From Tissierella creatinophila DSM 6911 (lineage in GTDB: Bacteria; Bacillota; Clostridia; Tissierellales; Tissierellaceae): a stretch of 35,973 nucleotides of DNA. The translations under genes were made by a program, and so were the position numbers. Positions 7,417 through 17,218 of the stretch are shown one piece after another. The stretch spans positions 1-35,973 of the forward strand of contig NZ_LTDM01000016.1 of the NCBI RefSeq assembly GCF_001940565.1, in the 5' to 3' direction. Positions within the stretch are counted from its first letter, which is position 1; the number at the start of each line of letters is the position of its first letter. Below the pieces are notes generated by a model. That model saw nothing but the letters and a program-made list of their open reading frames with translations, was not told the origin of the DNA and searched no databases.

Positions 7417-9795
7417 CTATTTTAATTCTACTACAGTAACTCCATCTCCACCTTCACTAAATGTACCTAACCTAGAAGTTCTTACATGTCTGTTTCTTTT
7501 TAAGTAAATTCTTATTCCTTCTCGTAAGACTCCCGTACCTTTACCATGTATTATCTGTACTTGTTTAATTCCAGCAATATATGCATCATCTAAATATTTG
7601 TCTAGTTCCATAAATGCTTCTTCCTGGTTTTGTCCCCTTAAATCAATTTCTGTTTTTATATCTTTAGCTTTAGTACTCATTATCTTTTTAGTAGATCTGC
7701 TTATATTTTCTTTTTCTCTTTCTTTCGTACGTCTTAAAGAAGAAAGATGTGAACTTATTTTCATAATACCTACTTGTATCTTTACATTACCACTATCATC
7801 AGGTTTTTCTAGTACTGTTCCTATTTGATTTAAGGTAAGAACTTCTACAGTCTCTCCTACTCTTAGGTCTTTAGGAGGTTTTTTAGATTTTATATTTAAT
7901 ACCTTTTGCGCAATCTCATTTTCTGTATTTTTTAATTTGTGTTTTAATTTTTCTTGAGCTTCTTGAATCTTTCTTAATTTCTCTTTTTCAATTTCTATTG
8001 AAACCTCTTTTAGTTCGCCTACTAGTAAATCTGCATCTTCTTTTGCCTTTTTTAATATATTCCTAGCTTCTTCTCTAGATTCTTGAAGTATTTTATCTCT
8101 CATATCTTTAGTTTTATCTTTTTCTAGAGACAATTCTCTTTCAAGCTTTTGTAATTGAATCCTATATCTTTCTATTTCTTGTTTGTTTTCATTTATGGAT
8201 AATCTATCTTTTTCCATAGATTCTAATACATCTTCAAATTCTATGTTTTCTTCTGAAATAAGTCCCTTAGCATAGTCTATTATATGGTTTTCAAGTCCAA
8301 GCCTTTGAGATATTTCAAAAGCATTTGACTTTCCAGGTACTCCTATAAGAAGTTTATAGGTAGGGCTTAGGGTTTTTACATCAAATTCTACAGATGCATT
8401 TATAACTCCCTTTGTAGTAAGTGCATATAGTTTCAATTGACTATAATGTGTAGTTGCAATAGTCTTAACTCCTATTCCTAATAGGTGGTCTAATATGCTC
8501 ATAGCAAGAGCCGCCCCTTCTGTAGGGTCAGTACCTGCTCCTAGTTCGTCAAACAAGACTAGATTATTGGTTTCTACTTTAGAGAGTATATCTACTATAT
8601 TTACCATATGAGAAGAAAAAGTTGAAAGTGACTGTTCTATACTTTGTTCATCACCAATATCAGCAAAAACTTGTTCAAAAATTCCTATCTCAGAATTAAA
8701 GTCAGCTGGTATATGAAGTCCAGACTGTGCCATAAGCACTAAGAGTCCTACGGTTTTCAAGCTAACTGTCTTTCCACCTGTATTTGGTCCTGTGATTATA
8801 AGAGAATCAAATTCCTTGCCTAAATAGATATCTATAGGCACAATGTTTTTTACATTTAGAAGAGGATGCCTTCCTTTTCTAATATTTATATACCCCACAT
8901 CATTTAGAATAGGTTTTGTAGCATTCATCTCTAGTGCTAGTTTTCCTTTAGCAAATATAAAGTCTAATTCTTGAAGTAGATATTGATTGTTTGCTATTCC
9001 TTCTGCTTCTTCTGCAACCATAGATGATAGAACCTTTAGTATTCTATCTATTTCTTCTTTTTCTTTTAATTCTAATTCACGAAGTTCATTGTTTAATTCT
9101 ACTACTGCCATGGGTTCTATAAAAAGTGTAGCTCCACTACCACTCATATCGTGAACTAATCCTTTTATATTGTTTTTATTTTCTGCCTTTACAGGAACTA
9201 CATATCTACCCTCTCTCATTGTAACTATATTATCTTGTAAATATTTTTTATTTGTTTGGGAATTTACTATTGAGTTTAGCTTATCTCTTACTGATTCATT
9301 TTTGCTTATAATCTGCTTTCTAATGCTTCTTAATGTAGTACTTGCATTATCTGAGATTTCATTTTCGGAAATAATAGCATTTGTTATCTCATTTTCAATG
9401 TTTTTAAATACACTTAAACCTTCAATATATCCTTCTATTAGAGGATATCGCTTTTCTCTATCTTCTTGAACCTCTCTTATATAGTTTTTTAAATCTCTAG
9501 ATACCCTAAGCGAGTCTGATATTTTTATAAGGGCACCTGGACTTAGTGTCCCACCTATCTCAGCTCTTTTAACATCTGCCTTTATACTATTTATTCCATA
9601 TAGAGGTGGAGCACCTCTTTTTATTAAAAGAGTTAAAGCCTCATCTGTTTCTGCTTGAAGTTTTTCTATATCTTCTATATCTATTAAAGGTTGCATCGAT
9701 TGTATCCTCGTTTTGCCGAGTGAAGATTCACATTTGTCCATTAGAGAATCTATTATTTTTTTATATTCTAATGATTTTAAAGTCTTTTCATTCAT
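7417..9795 (-). CDS. mutS2: MutS2 family ATPase/endonuclease
   Basis: A 792-residue MutS2 (RqcU), full length. In B. subtilis MutS2 acts on collided ribosomes in quality control; in other species it limits recombination. The MutS core and clamp occupy about residues 1-320. Walker A (GPNTGGKT) is at 336-343 and Walker B with signature (DELGAGTDP) at 416-424. A long charged coiled coil spans about 515-640, followed by a KOW-like linker. The C-terminal Smr nuclease domain carries IDLRG and IIHGKGTGVLR, both typical. The ATG start has GAGGTG seven bases upstream. It lies 10 bp after the U32 gene and 25 bp before argS in the zapA operon. The zapA-U32-mutS2 order recurs in Clostridia. Confidence 0.97.
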   Translation of the reverse strand: MNEKTLKSLEYKKIIDSLMDKCESSLGKTRIQSMQPLIDIEDIEKLQAETDEALTLLIKRGAPPLYGINSIKADVKRAEIGGTLSPGALIKISDSLRVSRDLKNYIREVQEDREKRYPLIEGYIEGLSVFKNIENEITNAIISENEISDNASTTLRSIRKQIISKNESVRDKLNSIVNSQTNKKYLQDNIVTMREGRYVVPVKAENKNNIKGLVHDMSGSGATLFIEPMAVVELNNELRELELKEKEEIDRILKVLSSMVAEEAEGIANNQYLLQELDFIFAKGKLALEMNATKPILNDVGYINIRKGRHPLLNVKNIVPIDIYLGKEFDSLIITGPNTGGKTVSLKTVGLLVLMAQSGLHIPADFNSEIGIFEQVFADIGDEQSIEQSLSTFSSHMVNIVDILSKVETNNLVLFDELGAGTDPTEGAALAMSILDHLLGIGVKTIATTHYSQLKLYALTTKGVINASVEFDVKTLSPTYKLLIGVPGKSNAFEISQRLGLENHIIDYAKGLISEENIEFEDVLESMEKDRLSINENKQEIERYRIQLQKLERELSLEKDKTKDMRDKILQESREEARNILKKAKEDADLLVGELKEVSIEIEKEKLRKIQEAQEKLKHKLKNTENEIAQKVLNIKSKKPPKDLRVGETVEVLTLNQIGTVLEKPDDSGNVKIQVGIMKISSHLSSLRRTKEREKENISRSTKKIMSTKAKDIKTEIDLRGQNQEEAFMELDKYLDDAYIAGIKQVQIIHGKGTGVLREGIRIYLKRNRHVRTSRLGTFSEGGDGVTVVELK

Positions 9796-9805
9796 ATTAT
9801 CACCT

Positions 9806-12226
9806 CTATACTACACCTCTAAAAAAGTGTCCTTTAGTAATTTCAGTAGTATCTTTAATTGTTTCTATAAACTCTCTTGATTCTTTTTCATTCCATATAC
9901 CGTTTATATATTTATGATATGCGACTTGAATTTCTTTTATATTTTCTATTTCAATAGTAAAATCTAATCTACCTATATTTATGCCAGAATTATATATCTG
10001 ATCCATGCTATCTAAAACCATTAAGGGTACACTATTATATATAGTTGTAAAACCTTCTTTCCTAGAGATATAAAAAGTCTTATCCATCCTATCATTTAAT
10101 CCATACCCATTTGCAAAATTACAAGTTTTACACTCCTTATCATCCTTACAACCCTTAACTAAAGCCATAGGACAAGTCTTAGTTGTCATAACAGGCAAAT
10201 AACCATACACTATAGACTCTAAATCTCCACCTACTTTTTTTTCTATTCCATTTATTTGTGAAAGATTGAGCTCTGGAGATAGTGTCATACTATCTACTCC
10301 CATTTCTTTAAAAAAATCTACCGTATAAGAGTTAAATATGTTTAATCCTGTAGACCCATGTATTTTAAAATTATAATTTTCTTTAATAAATTTTAATGTA
10401 CCGAGGTTTTGAACACTTACTCCATCTATTAAATCTTTTATAGGTTCAAGTCTTTTTTCTAAACGTTTAAAGTCGTTTCTATAGAGGATTTTTTCTGTAC
10501 TAATATACACTTCAATATCTTTTTCTTTTAATGTTTTAATAGTTTCAAATATATCATCTGTTAAAGGTATATATATTCGATCTAATTTTTTAAAATCTAA
10601 TTGCTCTAATTGTTCTATAGAATCTACTTTTACAGATAATTTCCTTTTTATTGTCTTTTGATGTTTCTTAATATTTAATACTTGTTCCTTTTTCTCTTTA
10701 AAATCTTGATCATTAAATCTATCTCTATTATTCTTATTTTCTAGATATTTGTTTAAACTATAAGTAGCATCTCTTCTTAGTTCATTTAATACGCTTAAAG
10801 GTAAAAATGAATTTTCATCTAAATTTATATCTAAATTGTTTAAAGAAAACTGAGTATCTCCAAGCTTTGATAACTGTTCTCTTATCTTTTCTTTAGTTAA
10901 ACCTTTGCTTTTAGCTTCTTGAACTGCAAAGTCAACATGATTTAAAGTTTCATAATCTCTATAATTAAGCTTTAAGATTGGATTTTGTCCTATCTTAATA
11001 GTTATTTCCATATTTATTGGATAAATGTTTTTATTTTTTACATATGACTCCTGGGCTTTTTTAAGTAAAGTGATACTAGATGATTTATAGACAGGGGAGT
11101 TTTTTCTAACATTTCCTATCTTTTTTACCTCTACTGTATCTCCTTTTTTGCCACTAATTGGAGACTTCATACCTTTATATTTACCATTTAAAAGAGTAAA
11201 TTCTATCCCATCTTCTTTCTCTAGAGTATTTTTTAGTAAAATAAAGACAGTATCTCTATTTGTATTTATAACTGTTCCAAGAGTTGTTCCTCTATTGTCA
11301 GGTCTATCCATAGATATAAAATCACGTCCAAAATCTCCCAGACCTACACCTTTGGTAAATCCTCTATTAAAAATTTGTTCTACATCTTCTTTTTCTTTTG
11401 GTGAAGCCTTTTCATTTTTATCTATAACTTTCCTATAAGTTTCTACTATAGTAGCTACATATTCAGGTCTTTTCATTCTTCCTTCAATCTTTAAAGAGTG
11501 TATACCTGCATTTATAATTTCTTCTATATAATCTAATGTATTTAAATCCTTTGGACTAAGTAGATATCTCTCTTGCCAGTCATCTAACAAATCTCCATTT
11601 TTATCCACTATAGAGTATGGCATCCTACAGGGTTGCGCACATCTTCCCCTATTTCCACTTCTTCCACCTATTACACTACTCATAAGACATTGACCTGAAT
11701 AAGAAACACAAAGTGCTCCATGAATAAATCCTTCTAGTTCTATTTGACTTCCCCTTTTTATCCTCTTTATTTCTTCTAAAGGAGTCTCCCTAGCTAATAC
11801 TACTCTATTAAAACCTAATTCTTCTAGGAGCTTAACCCCTTCTAAATTGTTTATTGTCATCTGTGTACTAGCATGTATATTTAGCTTTGGAAAAAGTTCA
11901 TGAACTAATTTTGCAAGTCCTAAGTCCTGCACTATAATAGCATCTACATCTTCTTCATATAAAAATCTTATATAATCCAATGCTTTTTCCATCTCTTTAT
12001 TTTCTATCAATATATTTATCGTTATATATACTTTCACATCGTTTAAATGAGCATATCCTATCACTTCTCTTAATTCATCATAGCTAAAATTAGAAGCAAA
12101 ATGTCTTGCATTAAAAGACTTTCCGCCTAGATAAACTGCATTCGCTCCATTTTGCACCGCTGCATAAAGAGATTCCATGCTTCCTACCGGTGCTAAAAGT
12201 TCTGTATTATAATTCACCTTTTGCAT
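9806..12226 (-). CDS. U32 peptidase-family protein (RlhA/TrhP-type)
   Basis: An 806-residue member of peptidase family U32. The N-terminus has ELLAPVGSMESLYAAV. The family signature around LEGFIHGALCVSYSGQC lies at about residues 165-184. Cysteines at 173, 180, 196 and 200 probably bind an Fe-S cluster. The middle and C-terminal regions are long and match the DUF3656-containing subtype, ending with a second Cys group (CPMALVKGC...CKTC). Characterised U32 members (E. coli RlhA and TrhP, B. subtilis TrhP) hydroxylate 23S rRNA or tRNA using prephenate, so RNA hydroxylation is more likely than proteolysis. The length and DUF3656 region suggest the RlhA side, but this is inference. The ATG has AAAGGA closely upstream. 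It sits between zapA and mutS2 with 10-11 bp gaps. Confidence 0.9.
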   Translation of the reverse strand: MQKVNYNTELLAPVGSMESLYAAVQNGANAVYLGGKSFNARHFASNFSYDELREVIGYAHLNDVKVYITINILIENKEMEKALDYIRFLYEEDVDAIIVQDLGLAKLVHELFPKLNIHASTQMTINNLEGVKLLEELGFNRVVLARETPLEEIKRIKRGSQIELEGFIHGALCVSYSGQCLMSSVIGGRSGNRGRCAQPCRMPYSIVDKNGDLLDDWQERYLLSPKDLNTLDYIEEIINAGIHSLKIEGRMKRPEYVATIVETYRKVIDKNEKASPKEKEDVEQIFNRGFTKGVGLGDFGRDFISMDRPDNRGTTLGTVINTNRDTVFILLKNTLEKEDGIEFTLLNGKYKGMKSPISGKKGDTVEVKKIGNVRKNSPVYKSSSITLLKKAQESYVKNKNIYPINMEITIKIGQNPILKLNYRDYETLNHVDFAVQEAKSKGLTKEKIREQLSKLGDTQFSLNNLDINLDENSFLPLSVLNELRRDATYSLNKYLENKNNRDRFNDQDFKEKKEQVLNIKKHQKTIKRKLSVKVDSIEQLEQLDFKKLDRIYIPLTDDIFETIKTLKEKDIEVYISTEKILYRNDFKRLEKRLEPIKDLIDGVSVQNLGTLKFIKENYNFKIHGSTGLNIFNSYTVDFFKEMGVDSMTLSPELNLSQINGIEKKVGGDLESIVYGYLPVMTTKTCPMALVKGCKDDKECKTCNFANGYGLNDRMDKTFYISRKEGFTTIYNSVPLMVLDSMDQIYNSGINIGRLDFTIEIENIKEIQVAYHKYINGIWNEKESREFIETIKDTTEITKGHFFRGVV

Positions 12227-12237
12227 TTTCCTTTCTT

Positions 12238-12789
12238 TTAAGAACTTGTCTCTTCATCTAATATCCTTAAATACTCTGCTAACTCTTTTTTTATATCTAC
12301 AATTTCCAACTGATTTTTAAAGTTTTTATCTTGAAGAGTTTTAATCGTTTCGTCCTTTTGAGATATTTCTTCTTTTGTTGTTTCTAAATCTTCTTTAAAT
12401 TGTTCTAATATAAGTTCTATTTCTTCTCTTTTTTTATCATATTCTGTAATCTGTCTTTGATACTGTTGGCACATATTATTAAGAGTTTCTATTTCTTCTT
12501 TAGATTTCTTTAATTCCTCACATACATCATCATATTTATCTAATGGATCTTTAGCTTTAAATTTAAGTTCGTTTAGTTCTTTTTCATTTTGACGTAATTC
12601 ATCAGCTATATGAAGAGCTGCTAGTGTAGCTGTCATTATTTGGCTTAGTCTATCATTTTTAGAAGCTACTTCTTTAATTATTTTATCTACATAAGAAGCT
12701 AGTCCTTCAATATATTCTTGACTACCTGCACCTACCATAGTAAAGTTACGACCGTCTATTTTTACATCTATTTTTCTTCTTTCTGTCAT
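12238..12789 (-). CDS. zapA: cell division protein ZapA
   Basis: ZapA binds FtsZ and bundles protofilaments at the division ring. The N-terminal ~70 residues match the family (KIDVKIDGRNFTMVG, then a helix containing MTATLAALHIADEL). The rest, about residues 75-183, is a long charged coiled coil rich in E, K and Q. Typical ZapA is about 85-110 residues, so this C-terminal extension is large, though such extensions occur in Clostridia. The ATG is eight bases after GGGGG. It is the first gene of an operon running through the U32 gene, mutS2, argS and the gene at 4722. A TATAAT box lies at 12827-12822, just after the pheT terminator. Confidence 0.93.
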   Translation of the reverse strand: MTERRKIDVKIDGRNFTMVGAGSQEYIEGLASYVDKIIKEVASKNDRLSQIMTATLAALHIADELRQNEKELNELKFKAKDPLDKYDDVCEELKKSKEEIETLNNMCQQYQRQITEYDKKREEIELILEQFKEDLETTKEEISQKDETIKTLQDKNFKNQLEIVDIKKELAEYLRILDEETSS

Positions 12790-12821
12790 AACAGATGCCC
12801 CCTATTAGTTTGTATATCTCT

Positions 12822-12827
12822 ATTATA
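12822..12827 (-). promoter_or_regulatory. candidate -10 box of the zapA operon
   Basis: A perfect TATAAT lies on the minus strand 33 bp before the zapA start and just after the pheT terminator. I see no good -35 hexamer 16-18 bp upstream, so the promoter is only partly supported. Confidence 0.4.
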
Positions 12828-12865
12828 CTATAAATATATATTTAATCCTCTATATTTTAAAAAAA

Positions 12866-12883
12866 GGGGTAGATATCTACCCC
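12866..12883 (-). terminator. pheT terminator
   Basis: A perfect 18-bp palindrome (GGGGTAGAT/ATCTACCCC) with A-runs on one side and T-runs on the other. On the minus strand it is followed by seven Ts and starts 21 bp after the pheT stop codon. It separates pheST from the zapA operon. Confidence 0.9.
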
Positions 12884-12904
12884 TTTTAATTTAAGTCTCT
12901 ATTT

Positions 12905-15295
12905 TTAGCTTCTAAGTTTAGCATCAAATGTTTTTTCTAAGTCTCTTATAATTGAAGTTTGTATTTCTTCTACTTCTTTGTCTTTTAAAGTTCTTTCATA
13001 TGATCTATAAGTTATAGAAAAAGCCATACTCTTCATGTTTTCAGGGATTTGATCTCCTCTATATATATCAAATAGTTCTATATCTTCGATTATTCCCTTA
13101 CTATGCTTTATTATAAGCGATTTAATATCCCCTACTAGAATTTCTTCATCTACTATCACAGCTATATCTCTTGAAGTAGAAGGATATTTGGGAAGAGATT
13201 TATATTTTCTTTCAAAATTACAAAGTTCCATTATTTTTTCAAAGTCTAATTCTGCTATATATACTTTAGAATTTATATCATAGTTTTCACATACATCTAT
13301 ATAAACTTCTCCCATAGTTCCAATTTCTATTCCGTTCACGAAAGCTTTCGCAGTTCTTCCAGGATGAAATACTGGATTTTCTTCTTCTCTTTTATACTCT
13401 ATATCTTTTATACCTAATTTGCACAAAAGTTTTTCTACTGTTTCTTTTAAGAAGTAAAAGTCTTTTTCTCCATAAAAACCTATAGATAAAACTTTTTGCT
13501 CGATTGGAAGATTAACTATAGGAAGTTCTTTAGGCAAAAATATATTTCCTATTTCAAATGCAAATGCACTTTTTACACTTTTATTATAGTTTCTACTAAA
13601 TAAATCCATCATAGTAGGAACTAAAGTAGTTCTCATAACGCTATAATCTTCTCCAAGTGGATTAAGGATTTTTATATAATCTCTTAAATGGCTTTTCTTA
13701 TCTATATTTGTTTTATCATAAACTTTAGGACTTATAAAAGAATAAGTCATGACTTCGTTAAATCCGATTCCAAGTAAAGTTTTTTTGACTTCATCTTCTA
13801 TAGTTTTAGAAAAAGGCTTTACTCCTCTTGTAAGTTCTCCAATTAAAGATTTACTCTCTATATTATGAAAACCATAAAGTCTTCCTATTTCCTCAATAAG
13901 ATCTGCCTCTATATCTATATCTATTCTACGTGTAGGAACTGTAGTATATATCAGTCCTTCTTTATAGACAGATTTTAATCCTAATAGATTTAAATACTTT
14001 ATCATTATATCTTCGTTTATATCTAGCCCTAAAAGCATATTTGCTCTTTCCGGTCGTAAAGAGATAGTCTTTTCTTCTTTCTTTTCTTTATATTTATCTA
14101 TAAAAGAATCAACTATCTTACCTGATTTAGTAAGTTCTATAAGCTGACATACTCTATCTGCTGCAATTTGACATAGATTAGGATCAAGTCCTTTTTCAAA
14201 TCTATTAGATGCTTCTGTTCTAAGTGAAAGTCTCTTAGAAGTAAGTCTTACGCTTCTTTGATCAAAATTTGCACCTTCAATAAGTATGAGTTTAGTATCT
14301 TTTGTGACTTCTGAATGAAGTCCTCCCATGACACCTGCTATAGCTATAGGTTCTTTATCATCTGCTATAACTAGATCCGTTTCATTTAATTTGCGTGATT
14401 CTCCATCTAAAGATATAAATGCTTCATCAGTTTTAGCTTGTCTTACTATTATCTTTTCTCCACTTATCTTTTCTAAATCAAAAGCATGAAGAGGTTCACC
14501 AAATTCTAACATTACAAAATTGGTTATATCTACTATGTTATTAATAGGTCTTATACCCGCTTCCATAAGTCTTAATTGAATCCACATAGGTGAGTCTTTT
14601 ATAACTACATCTTTTACAACTCTAGCATAGTATCTATTACAGTTTTTACTTTCTATATCTATATCTTTTATATAATCTGAAATATTGTCCATCGTTTCAA
14701 AGCTTATTTCAGGTTCTTTAAGTGGCAATTCAAAACTTGCAGCAGTTTCTCTTGCCATGCCAAGTATACTTAAACAATCTGGTCTATTTGGAGTAATTTC
14801 AAATTCTATTACCTCATCATTTAAATTAAGTACATCTACTATATCAGTTCCTAGTGGATATTCTTTATCTAATATAAATATTCCATCTTTCATCGGTTTT
14901 GAGATTACATTTTCATTAAATCCTAGTTCTTTTAAAGAACAAAGCATTCCAAAAGAATCTACTCCTCTAAAGTTTGTCTTTTGGATTATAATCTCTCCCG
15001 GAAGAATAGTTCCTACAGTTGCTACAGGTACAAATTGTCCTTCTCTTACATTTGTAGCTCCAGTTACTATATCTAACACTTCTCTTCCAATATCTATCTT
15101 ACATATAACAAGTTTGTCTGCATCTGGATGTTTTTCAATTTCTATAATCTTTCCTACAATTACTCCTTTAACTCCTTTATTCATAGAATAAATAGACTCA
15201 ACATGAGATCCAGAAAGGGTCAAACCGTCCGCTAGTTCTTTCCCACTTTTTTGTGTATCTATATAATCTTTTAACCATCTTATAGGTAATAGCAT
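12905..15295 (-). CDS. pheT: phenylalanyl-tRNA synthetase, beta subunit
   Basis: The beta chain of the (alpha-beta)2 PheRS, which charges tRNA-Phe and edits mischarged Tyr. The 796 residues match the family (~790-805). Domains in order: N-terminal start MLLPIRWLKDYI, a tRNA-binding OB fold from about 40 to 150 (KIIEIEKHPDADKLVICKID), the B3/4 editing domain with ITPNRPDCLSILGMAREAA-type sequence, the B5 domain (~400-475), the synthetase-like core, and a C-terminal FDX-ACB anticodon domain (RYKSLPKYPSTSRDIAVIVD). The ATG follows GGACGGG. It lies 15 bp after pheS, is co-transcribed with it, and is followed by a strong terminator at 12866. Confidence 0.98.
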   Translation of the reverse strand: MLLPIRWLKDYIDTQKSGKELADGLTLSGSHVESIYSMNKGVKGVIVGKIIEIEKHPDADKLVICKIDIGREVLDIVTGATNVREGQFVPVATVGTILPGEIIIQKTNFRGVDSFGMLCSLKELGFNENVISKPMKDGIFILDKEYPLGTDIVDVLNLNDEVIEFEITPNRPDCLSILGMARETAASFELPLKEPEISFETMDNISDYIKDIDIESKNCNRYYARVVKDVVIKDSPMWIQLRLMEAGIRPINNIVDITNFVMLEFGEPLHAFDLEKISGEKIIVRQAKTDEAFISLDGESRKLNETDLVIADDKEPIAIAGVMGGLHSEVTKDTKLILIEGANFDQRSVRLTSKRLSLRTEASNRFEKGLDPNLCQIAADRVCQLIELTKSGKIVDSFIDKYKEKKEEKTISLRPERANMLLGLDINEDIMIKYLNLLGLKSVYKEGLIYTTVPTRRIDIDIEADLIEEIGRLYGFHNIESKSLIGELTRGVKPFSKTIEDEVKKTLLGIGFNEVMTYSFISPKVYDKTNIDKKSHLRDYIKILNPLGEDYSVMRTTLVPTMMDLFSRNYNKSVKSAFAFEIGNIFLPKELPIVNLPIEQKVLSIGFYGEKDFYFLKETVEKLLCKLGIKDIEYKREEENPVFHPGRTAKAFVNGIEIGTMGEVYIDVCENYDINSKVYIAELDFEKIMELCNFERKYKSLPKYPSTSRDIAVIVDEEILVGDIKSLIIKHSKGIIEDIELFDIYRGDQIPENMKSMAFSITYRSYERTLKDKEVEEIQTSIIRDLEKTFDAKLRS

Positions 15296-15310
15296 TTTTT
15301 CCCGTCCTTT

Positions 15311-16333
15311 CTAGAATTGTTTTAAAAATCTCATATCATTTTCAAATAATAATCTTATATCAGTTATTCCATACTTTACCATAGTAATCCTATCTATACC
15401 CATACCAAAAGCAAAACCAGTATATTTTTCTGAATCTATGCCACAGTTTTCTAATACTTTAGGATGAACCATACCGCATCCTAAGAGTTCCATGCTCCAC
15501 CCTGTAAAATTACAAGCAGAACATCCTTCACCTCTACATTTGATACATGAAACATCTACCTCTGCACTTGGCTCCGTAAATGGAAAGTGATGTGGTCTAT
15601 AACGTGTTTGCATATCTTTTCCAAACAATTCTTTTATAAAGATATCTAAAGTATGGATTAAATTCGCCATCGAAACCCCTTCTCCTATTACAAGCCCTTC
15701 TAATTGATGAAACATAGGCGAGTGAGTGTCATCTACATCATCAAATCTAAAAGTTCTACCCGCAGATATTACTTTTAAAGGAACTCCCATCTCTTTCATG
15801 GCTCTTATCTGTACTGGCGAAGTATGTGTTCTTAAAAGAAGCTCATCATTTAAATAAAATGTATCAGATAAGTCTCTAGATGGATGGTTTTCTGGAGAGT
15901 TTAACGAATCAAAGTTGTTTTTTACAGTCTCGATTTCAGGTCCTTCTACTACAGTAAATCCCATACTTATAAAAAGATCTTCTAATTCATCTATTGTCTT
16001 TAAAAGAGGATGTCTATGGCCTATCATAATATTGTTAGTATCTATAGTTATGTCGATTTTTTCTTTTTCGTTTCTTTCTTTTTTAGCCTTTTTTATAAAT
16101 TCCATCTTTACAACACTAAGTTTATCTTCAATTTCTTTTCTAATATCATTTGCAATTTGTCCAACTATAGGTCTTTCTTCTTTACTAAGTTTACCCATAT
16201 CTCTTAGTACTAAAGTAAGTTCTCCTTTTTTGCCTAAAAACTTTATTCTAAAATTTTCAAGTTCTTCAAGAGTCTTTATACCTTCAATTGTTTTAATTGC
16301 TAGATGTTTAATCTCTTCTAGTTTTTCTTTCAT
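15311..16333 (-). CDS. pheS: phenylalanyl-tRNA synthetase, alpha subunit
   Basis: Catalytic alpha chain of PheRS, class II synthetase. N-terminal coiled-coil arm (~1-85), then the catalytic core with GHRHPLLKTIDELEDLF, the Phe-site context NFDSLNSPENHPSRD, the TFYLNDELLLRTHTSPVQIR motif, a four-cysteine group (CIKCRGEGCSAC), and motif 3 in FAFGMGIDRITMVKYGI. About 340 residues, as usual. The start is the ATG at 16333, seven bases after GGAGG; the TTG one codon earlier is only four bases away and less likely. An extended -10 promoter lies at 16395-16422. The leader is too short to hold a T-box. Confidence 0.98.
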   Translation of the reverse strand: MKEKLEEIKHLAIKTIEGIKTLEELENFRIKFLGKKGELTLVLRDMGKLSKEERPIVGQIANDIRKEIEDKLSVVKMEFIKKAKKERNEKEKIDITIDTNNIMIGHRHPLLKTIDELEDLFISMGFTVVEGPEIETVKNNFDSLNSPENHPSRDLSDTFYLNDELLLRTHTSPVQIRAMKEMGVPLKVISAGRTFRFDDVDDTHSPMFHQLEGLVIGEGVSMANLIHTLDIFIKELFGKDMQTRYRPHHFPFTEPSAEVDVSCIKCRGEGCSACNFTGWSMELLGCGMVHPKVLENCGIDSEKYTGFAFGMGIDRITMVKYGITDIRLLFENDMRFLKQF

Positions 16334-16394
16334 CAAGTTACCTCCGTAAGACTAAATATTTAAATCCTATAATTTCTATTTTGTGATATGTTTA

Positions 16395-16422
16395 ATTATA
16401 ACAGAAACCTTTAAGTTTTCAA
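16395..16422 (-). promoter_or_regulatory. pheST promoter, extended -10
   Basis: On the minus strand: TTGAAA (16422-16417), 16-bp spacer ending TGT, TATAAT (16400-16395). The TGn before TATAAT makes it an extended -10 promoter. It lies just after the stop of the TrmH-family gene, so pheST can be transcribed on its own. Confidence 0.8.
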
Positions 16423-16426
16423 AAGT

Positions 16427-17218
16427 TTAATTTCTATTCATCATAGCTTCATACATTATAATAGAAGCAGCCACTCCAGCATTTAATGATTCTGCTCCTC
16501 CTGGCATAGGAATTTTTATTTCTTTAGTAGATCTTTCTATTATATTTTTTCTAACTCCATTGGCCTCATTTCCTATCACTAATACAAAACCTCCAGAAAA
16601 GTCTTTTCTCTCTAGAGGTTTTCCACTTAGAGATGTTGTTATGATATCTATATCTCTTTTCTTCATATTGTCAAAAAAGTCCTCATTGTCTTTTACATTA
16701 TATAGAGAAACTCTAAATATAGATCCCATAGTAGATCTTACAACCTTAGAATTATAAGGATCTACACAATCCTCACCAAGAACTATAGCATCTACTCTAA
16801 ATGCATCTGCTGTTCTTATTATAGTTCCTAAGTTGCCAGGATCATTTAATCCATCTAAAAATATAATAAATGGTAATTCTTTTTTATAAAGATCAGTTAT
16901 TTCTCTTTCCTTAAATTCAACTATAGCTAGTACTCCTTGAGGACTATCTAGATTAGTAATCTGGTTGAAAATTTTTGTTGAAAGTTTCACTGTTTCTTTT
17001 CTATCTTTTATTTTGTTGAAAAAAACTTCTCCTCCATCTGCTTCAAGTAATATTTCACTAAAAAAAATGTACTTTATCCCCATAGAAGCTTTTATTGCTT
17101 CTTCTATTACTTTTATCCCCTCTATAATAAAGAGTTTTTCTCTCCATCTATTTTTCTTTCTAGATAAAGCTTTTATTTCTTTTATAATAGGGTTTTTGTC
17201 GGAAGTAATTTCTATCAT
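16427..17218 (-). CDS. TrmH/SpoU-family RNA 2'-O-methyltransferase
   Basis: A 263-residue SPOUT enzyme, likely to methylate a ribose 2'-OH in rRNA or tRNA with SAM. The N-terminal ~95 residues resemble the SpoU substrate-binding domain (RKKNRWREKLFIIEGIKVIEEA). The three catalytic SpoU motifs are present: LDGLNDPGNLGTIIRTADA, VLVIGNEANGV and IPMPGGAESLNAGVAASI. The target is not deducible; it is closest to YsgA/RlmB-like proteins, which often sit next to pheS in Firmicutes. The ATG start follows the ktrA stop with no gap, so the two genes are coupled. The ribosome site GGAAGTG is inside the ktrA end. Confidence 0.93.
   Translation of the reverse strand: MIEITSDKNPIIKEIKALSRKKNRWREKLFIIEGIKVIEEAIKASMGIKYIFFSEILLEADGGEVFFNKIKDRKETVKLSTKIFNQITNLDSPQGVLAIVEFKEREITDLYKKELPFIIFLDGLNDPGNLGTIIRTADAFRVDAIVLGEDCVDPYNSKVVRSTMGSIFRVSLYNVKDNEDFFDNMKKRDIDIITTSLSGKPLERKDFSGGFVLVIGNEANGVRKNIIERSTKEIKIPMPGGAESLNAGVAASIIMYEAMMNRN

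Noticed and set aside
9606-9917. Plus-strand reading frames opposite mutS2, pheS, pheT and other long genes
   Set aside because: They lie antisense to genes with clear family motifs and lack ribosome sites and recognisable products.
16337-16426. T-box before pheST
   Set aside because: The gap is only 90 nt and has no AGGGTGGNACC sequence; an extended -10 promoter lies 60 nt before the start.
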